From Dehalococcoidales bacterium (GTDB lineage Bacteria > Chloroflexota > Dehalococcoidia > Dehalococcoidales > RBG-16-60-22): a stretch of 10,837 nucleotides of DNA. Under the pieces are notes generated by a model. The model did no database searches and was not told the origin of the DNA. It saw only the letters and a program-made list of their open reading frames with translations. The stretch spans positions 1 through 10,837 of the forward strand of contig JADHXF010000054.1 in the NCBI GenBank assembly GCA_016783105.1. Direction: 5' to 3'. The position numbers were made by a program, and so were the translations under genes. Position 1 is the first letter of the stretch, and each line of letters opens with the position of its first letter. Positions 6,931 through 10,837 of this stretch are shown here, piece after piece.

Positions 6931-8451
6931 CTAAATCTCCTTTCCGAAGTGCTCTTCTATGGCCGTTACCAGGCCAGGTATGGTCTGCTCTTTAGCCATA
7001 ATAGCTACTTTCAGCCCGGCCCTGGCCGCAGTCTCCGCTGTTTTGGGGCCGATGCAGGCAATTTTGGCGCTGTTCATCGCTGGCGGCTCTCCGGAAAACG
7101 CTGCCACCAGATTGGTAACCGTTGAAGAACTGGTGAAAGTAATAACATCGATTTCGCCAGAGATAAGCATTTGTTTTGCCCGGGCAATGGCTTCGGTTGT
7201 CGGAACAGTCCGATAGACAGCTATCTCGTGCACTTCAGCACCAAGCTGGCTAATTCCCTGAACCAGCTCTTTATCCGCTATGTCGGCCCGGGGCAATAAA
7301 AAGCGCTGCCCGTTGATATTTTGCTTTTTCAGTCCGGCGATGATACCTTCGCCGGTATAAACTTCGGGAATATAATCAGGCATTATTCCCTTAGCTTCCA
7401 GGGCTTGAGCCGTGGCCGGCCCGATGACGCCAACTTTGAGCATACTAAAGGCACGGCTGTCGAGCTTTAATTCGTGTAGCCGCTGCCAGAAGGCGGCTAC
7501 GCCGTTGACGCTGGTAAATATTATCCAGTGATAGCGTTTCAGATTCGAAATAGCCCGGTCCAGCTCAGAGATGTCAGTTACCGCCTGGATGTCAATTGCC
7601 GGGAGCTCTATCGGCAGAGCTCCACGCTCGGCTAGAAGCTGGTTTAAGGCGCTTGCCTGATGGCGTGCCCTGGTAACCAGGATTCGTTTCCCAGAGAGAG
7701 GGCGGTTATCAAACCAGCGTAGCTTTTCCCTGAGCCTGACCACCTCCCCGACGACAATAACCGCCGGGGGGGTAAGACGATGCTTTTTCACCTCGGCCAC
7801 AATATCCTTGAGGCTGCCGGTGACCGTTTTCTGCTCTGGATTGGTTCCCTCTCTAATCACAGCTACCGGCGTGCCGGGTGGTCTGCCATGCTCAATTAAC
7901 CTGGTCACTATCTGCGGCAGGTTTTTCATACCCATAAGAAAGACCAGGGTGTCCACTCCAGTAGCCAGCTTCTCCCAGTTAATGCTTGAGCTGTCCTTGC
8001 CGGGGTCTTCATGTCCGGTAATGACGGCAAAGGATGACGACAGTTCACGGTGAGTAACCGGGATACCGGCATAAGCGGGCACCGCTACCGCCGAGGTTAT
8101 CCCCGGCACCACCTCAAAATACAGGCCGTTCTGCACCAAAACCTCGGCTTCCTCGCCACCCCGCCCCAGGACAAAAGGGTCACCACCCTTGAGCCGCACT
8201 ACCGTCTTGCCTTCCCTGGCTCTGGTTACCAGCAGGCGGTTTATCTCGGCCTGCGGTCTGGTATGCTCCCCCGCGGTCTTGCCCACATATATCCTCTCTG
8301 CCTCTTTGGGCGCTGAATTAAGGAGGCCCTCATCAAGCAGGCGGTCATAAATGATGGTGTCAGCTTTCCTGAGGCACTCAAGTCCCTTGAGTGAAATCAG
8401 GCCAGGGTCGCCGGGCCCCGCCCCCACCAGATAGACCTTACCCGCTTTCAT
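6931..8451 (-). CDS. cobA-hemD: Fused uroporphyrinogen-III C-methyltransferase / uroporphyrinogen-III synthase
   Basis: A two-domain protein of 506 residues. Residues 1-245 are SUMT (CobA), which methylates uroporphyrinogen III at C2 and C7 with SAM to give precorrin-2: VYLVGAGPGDPGLISLKG (6-23), YDRLL, RLKGGDPFVLGRGGEEAE (86-103) and PGITSAVAVPAYAGIPVTHR. Residues about 253-506 are HemD, which cyclises hydroxymethylbilane, starting with GKRILVTRAR and containing FTSVNGV and FTSSSTV motifs. The fusion makes uroporphyrinogen III and methylates it, steering flux to siroheme and corrinoids. The frame remains open to 8541, but the family start MKAGKVYLVGAGPG begins at ATG 8451, with a GAGG-containing upstream stretch, so that start is chosen. 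It overlaps hemC by 14 bases. The fusion is known from clostridia and other anaerobes. Confidence 0.95.
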   Translation of the reverse strand: MKAGKVYLVGAGPGDPGLISLKGLECLRKADTIIYDRLLDEGLLNSAPKEAERIYVGKTAGEHTRPQAEINRLLVTRAREGKTVVRLKGGDPFVLGRGGEEAEVLVQNGLYFEVVPGITSAVAVPAYAGIPVTHRELSSSFAVITGHEDPGKDSSSINWEKLATGVDTLVFLMGMKNLPQIVTRLIEHGRPPGTPVAVIREGTNPEQKTVTGSLKDIVAEVKKHRLTPPAVIVVGEVVRLREKLRWFDNRPLSGKRILVTRARHQASALNQLLAERGALPIELPAIDIQAVTDISELDRAISNLKRYHWIIFTSVNGVAAFWQRLHELKLDSRAFSMLKVGVIGPATAQALEAKGIMPDYIPEVYTGEGIIAGLKKQNINGQRFLLPRADIADKELVQGISQLGAEVHEIAVYRTVPTTEAIARAKQMLISGEIDVITFTSSSTVTNLVAAFSGEPPAMNSAKIACIGPKTAETAARAGLKVAIMAKEQTIPGLVTAIEEHFGKEI

Positions 8452-9370
8452 CTTTCTCTGCCTCAGCCATAAATTCTGCTGCCCCCATCGCGAGCAATTT
8501 TTGCGCCAGCTTCTCTCCCAGTTTTTCTGGCGTGGCGGCACTCCCTTCTTCTGAACCGCGTAATACTTTCCTCCCTCTGACCTCGGCGACCATTCCCTCC
8601 AGCCTCAATGTGCTGCCGTTTACCGTTCCCAGGGCAGCAATCGGCGCCCGGCAACCGCCGCCAAGGGCGCTGAGAAAGGCGCGCTCGGCAGTGACGCTCT
8701 GCCAGGTAGGCCGGTGGTTTAGGAGAGCAACAGTTTCGGCAAGCTCTTTATCATCCGAGCGTGCCTCTATGGCCAGTGCCCCCTGGCCCACTGCCGGCAG
8801 GAAATAGTCCAGTGGCAGGTATTCGCTTATTTTCTCTTCCCAGCCAAGGCGGTGCATCGCCGCGGCCGCCAGTATTACACCGGCGAACTCACCATCGGCG
8901 ACCTTGCGCAGACGGGTGTCCACGTTCCCTCTGATGTTACATGCCTCCAGGTCAGGACGGCAGAGGCCAAGCTGAACGGCTCGTCTCAGGCTGCCGGTGC
9001 CTATTCTGGAGCCGGGAGCAAGTTCAGCCAGTTTCTGTCCCCCAGAGATGAGCACATCCCGGGGGTCGAGTCTTTCCGTTACTGCTAGCAGGGCCAGCCC
9101 CGGGGGAATCTGCGTCGGCATGTCCTTGAGGCTGTGCACTGCTAAATCAATCCGGCCGCTGAGCAAAGCATCCTCCAGTTCCTTGATAAAAACGCCAATG
9201 CTGGACATATGGTCGAGCTGGATATGGCGGTCGCGGTCGCCCCTGGTTATTATTTTGTTGATGACAACCTCAATATGAGGATTTGTCTCTCTGATTTGGG
9301 CCACCACTGACTCTGCCTGGATAAGGGCGAGCTTACTGCCCCGTGAACCGACGACGATTCTTCCTTTCAC
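8438..9370 (-). CDS. hemC: Hydroxymethylbilane synthase (porphobilinogen deaminase)
   Basis: Polymerises four porphobilinogens into hydroxymethylbilane using a covalently bound dipyrromethane cofactor. Seen are VVGSRGSKLALIQAE (6-20), TRGDRDR, the catalytic aspartate D83 in HSLKDMPT, arginine-rich substrate contacts GTGSLRRAVQL (125-134) and RGNVDTRLRK, and the cofactor-carrying cysteine C240 in LGGGCRAPIA. Length (310) is standard. The start is GTG at 9370, one base after the hemA stop codon, with GGAG 7 bases upstream inside the end of hemA; no ATG gives the family N-terminus. The 3' end overlaps cobA-hemD. The last residues (EAEKDESG) are charged and not conserved. Confidence 0.96.
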   Translation of the reverse strand: MKGRIVVGSRGSKLALIQAESVVAQIRETNPHIEVVINKIITRGDRDRHIQLDHMSSIGVFIKELEDALLSGRIDLAVHSLKDMPTQIPPGLALLAVTERLDPRDVLISGGQKLAELAPGSRIGTGSLRRAVQLGLCRPDLEACNIRGNVDTRLRKVADGEFAGVILAAAAMHRLGWEEKISEYLPLDYFLPAVGQGALAIEARSDDKELAETVALLNHRPTWQSVTAERAFLSALGGGCRAPIAALGTVNGSTLRLEGMVAEVRGRKVLRGSEEGSAATPEKLGEKLAQKLLAMGAAEFMAEAEKDESG

Positions 9371-9371
9371 C

Positions 9372-10631
9372 TTACGGCTCCATATCCAGTCGGAAAAGCT
9401 CGTTTACTATTTCCGCCTGCTCTCCGTTAGTATTGGTGTTTTCCTTAAGATAACTTATCGGGTTCTGGAGAATTCTGGTCACAATCGACTTGGTCATCGC
9501 GGCCAGGTTAGCTTGCTCTTCATCAGACAGAGGACGCAATTTCCTCAGTGTTTTGTTCAGTTGGGCACTGCGTATATCCTCAGCCTGTTTCATTAGGGCA
9601 GTGATGACAGGTCTGACCTCAAGAGCGCGCCACCAGGCGTTGAATTCAGCCATCTCAGCCTCGATGATTTTGGCAGCCCTCTCAACCTCTTCTTTCCGCT
9701 GCTTTTGGTTTTGTTTTGAAATCCTGGTGAGGCCGTCAATGTTGTACAGGAAAACATTTTTTATCTGCGCCACTGCTGGCGCCACATTCCGGGGTACGGC
9801 AATATCAATTATCACCAGAGGAAGTTCGGGACGGTGCTTCATGGCAGTCTCCACATGACTCTCATCCAGTAGCCAGTGAGGAGCGTTGGCGCAGGCGACC
9901 ACCAGATTACAGGTGTTCAGCTCTCCTGCCAGCTCATTCATGCTGATGGGCAGCCCGCCCAGTGCCGCCGCGAGGGTTGAAGCTCTCTCCCGGGTACGGC
10001 TGGCAATAGTGATTTGGGAGACTCCCCTGTCTTTAGCTGCTTTTGCTGCCAGCCTCCCCGCTTCGCCGGCACCGATGACCAGCATTTTGCAGTTTGCCAG
10101 GTCACCAATGCTCCTGGCAGCCAGGTCCACGGCCACGGAACTTACCGAGAAGGCATTCCGGCTGATTCCGGTTTCTTCACGAACCCGCCGACCGGTTCTG
10201 ATGGCATCCTGGAATAGGCGGCGCAGTGGCAGACTGACCATCTTTGCTTTCTCGGCGACTTCCAGAGCTTGCCTTACCTGTCCCAGAACTTCATACTCAC
10301 CGACAATCATTGAGTCGAGCCCGCCGGTAATACGGAACAGGTGCTCAACGGCGACCTCGCCCTCAAAGGCGTAGGTATATCGGCGCAGAGTGGCATCCGG
10401 GATATCCAGGTGATTCTGCAAGAAGTTGAGGCTTAATTCCCTGGCATGGCTGCCGTTATTGGTAACAGTGTAAACCTCGGTGCGGTTACAGGTGGACAGG
10501 ATTACTCCCTGCGAGACCTGGGAGCGGAACAACTCCAGTGAATCACCAAGCTTTCCCGCCCGGACGGCCACCTTTTCCCGGACGGCCACCGGTGCCGTAC
10601 GATGATTTATCCCTACCAGACTTATCTGCAT
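9372..10631 (-). CDS. hemA: Glutamyl-tRNA reductase
   Basis: NADPH-dependent reductase converting glutamyl-tRNA(Glu) to glutamate-1-semialdehyde, the committed step of the C5 pathway. The N-terminus SLVGINHRTAPVAVREK (4-20) is typical. The catalytic nucleophile is C48 in LSTCNRTEVY; GLDSMIVGEYEVLGQVRQA (104-122) is the next family signature. GAGEAG (187-192) with IASRTRERA is the nucleotide-binding Rossmann motif, and a long helical C-terminal region (about 310-419) forms the dimerisation domain. Length (419) is standard. The start ATG 10631 gives the family N-terminus although the ribosome binding site is weak. It lies 15 bases after the stop of the upstream gene, so this is unlikely to be the first gene of the operon. 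Confidence 0.96.
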   Translation of the reverse strand: MQISLVGINHRTAPVAVREKVAVRAGKLGDSLELFRSQVSQGVILSTCNRTEVYTVTNNGSHARELSLNFLQNHLDIPDATLRRYTYAFEGEVAVEHLFRITGGLDSMIVGEYEVLGQVRQALEVAEKAKMVSLPLRRLFQDAIRTGRRVREETGISRNAFSVSSVAVDLAARSIGDLANCKMLVIGAGEAGRLAAKAAKDRGVSQITIASRTRERASTLAAALGGLPISMNELAGELNTCNLVVACANAPHWLLDESHVETAMKHRPELPLVIIDIAVPRNVAPAVAQIKNVFLYNIDGLTRISKQNQKQRKEEVERAAKIIEAEMAEFNAWWRALEVRPVITALMKQAEDIRSAQLNKTLRKLRPLSDEEQANLAAMTKSIVTRILQNPISYLKENTNTNGEQAEIVNELFRLDMEP

Positions 10632-10646
10632 CTCAATTAGGCTGCC

Positions 10647-10837
10647 TTAATCGTTACTTTTACTTTTTAGATTGCTGAGCAGGATGGCCCTGGCTTTTTC
10701 CTCGTCTCCTCTGCTTATTAACTCAAGAAGCAGGTCAAGGTCCAGGGCTTTCTGCCAGCGGTCGCCATCAACCTTCATCCCTTCCCGTTTCACTTCAGCG
10801 CGAACCTCACCGATGAGGTGGATGAGCGAGGCATACT
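10647..10837 (-). CDS. Probable precorrin-2 dehydrogenase / siroheme synthase N-terminal-type protein, C-terminal fragment
   Basis: The - strand is open from the right edge to a TAA at 10647-10649, giving 62 or so C-terminal residues. They read as one helical domain with IHLIGEVRAEVKREG, DRWQKALDLDLLLELI, and a lysine-rich tail. This resembles the C-terminal helical domain of Met8/CysG-N proteins, which oxidise precorrin-2 to sirohydrochlorin with NAD. The call leans on the position directly upstream of hemA, where this gene occurs in related operons, and on cobA in the same operon; the Rossmann part is outside the window. If correct, it would act right after CobA. Another helical protein cannot be excluded. 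Confidence 0.55.
   Translation of the reverse strand, partial: YASLIHLIGEVRAEVKREGMKVDGDRWQKALDLDLLLELISRGDEEKARAILLSNLKSKSND

Noticed and set aside
8452..8541. Upstream extension of cobA-hemD to 8541
   Set aside because: The 30 extra residues are rich in W, R, Q and K, lie in a shadow frame of hemC, and precede the normal family start MKAGKVYLVGAGPG.

Overview
This 10.8 kb window looks like part of a chromosome from an anaerobic bacterium, most plausibly a Chloroflexota/Dehalococcoidia-type lineage or another anaerobe with similar B12 and sulfur physiology. That placement is inferred from gene content: a tightly packed C5-pathway tetrapyrrole operon with a CobA-HemD fusion, a DUF39 homocysteine-synthesis protein, and a stand-alone methionine-synthase activation domain. 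No marker gene fixes the taxon.

Left part (1-3651, + strand): sulfur amino acid and corrinoid-linked genes. The 3' end of a ThiF/HesA-type adenylyltransferase (3-425) is followed after 28 bases by a PLP-dependent cysteine synthase (454-1458). A gap of about 200 bases holds a strong candidate structured RNA (1524-1631). It leads into a DUF39 protein (1658-2866) of the family that makes homocysteine from aspartate semialdehyde and sulfide. A 15-bp hairpin (2880-2926) separates this from a gene for a free-standing B12-dependent methionine synthase activation domain (2950-3651). That gene is interrupted by one in-frame TGA, followed 14 bases later by a perfect 8-bp hairpin resembling a bacterial SECIS element. 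The best reading is one 233-residue selenoprotein, which is the main discovery candidate here.

Middle (3652-4649): an AT-richer, gene-poor stretch with one small uncharacterised coiled-coil ORF on the - strand (3910-4350). The low-GC character starts at about 2940 and ends near 4370, in contrast to its flanks.

Right part (4650-10837, - strand): an operon transcribed right to left. It begins with the C-terminus of a probable precorrin-2 dehydrogenase (10647 to the edge), then hemA, hemC, cobA-hemD, hemB and hemL, with gaps of 0-15 bases or short overlaps. Together these take glutamyl-tRNA to 5-aminolevulinate, uroporphyrinogen III and precorrin-2/sirohydrochlorin. No uroporphyrinogen decarboxylase or later heme enzyme is present in the window, so the operon suits siroheme or corrinoid supply. 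The right operon thus supplies a B12 precursor, while the left cluster makes cysteine and homocysteine and encodes a corrinoid-activation-type protein.
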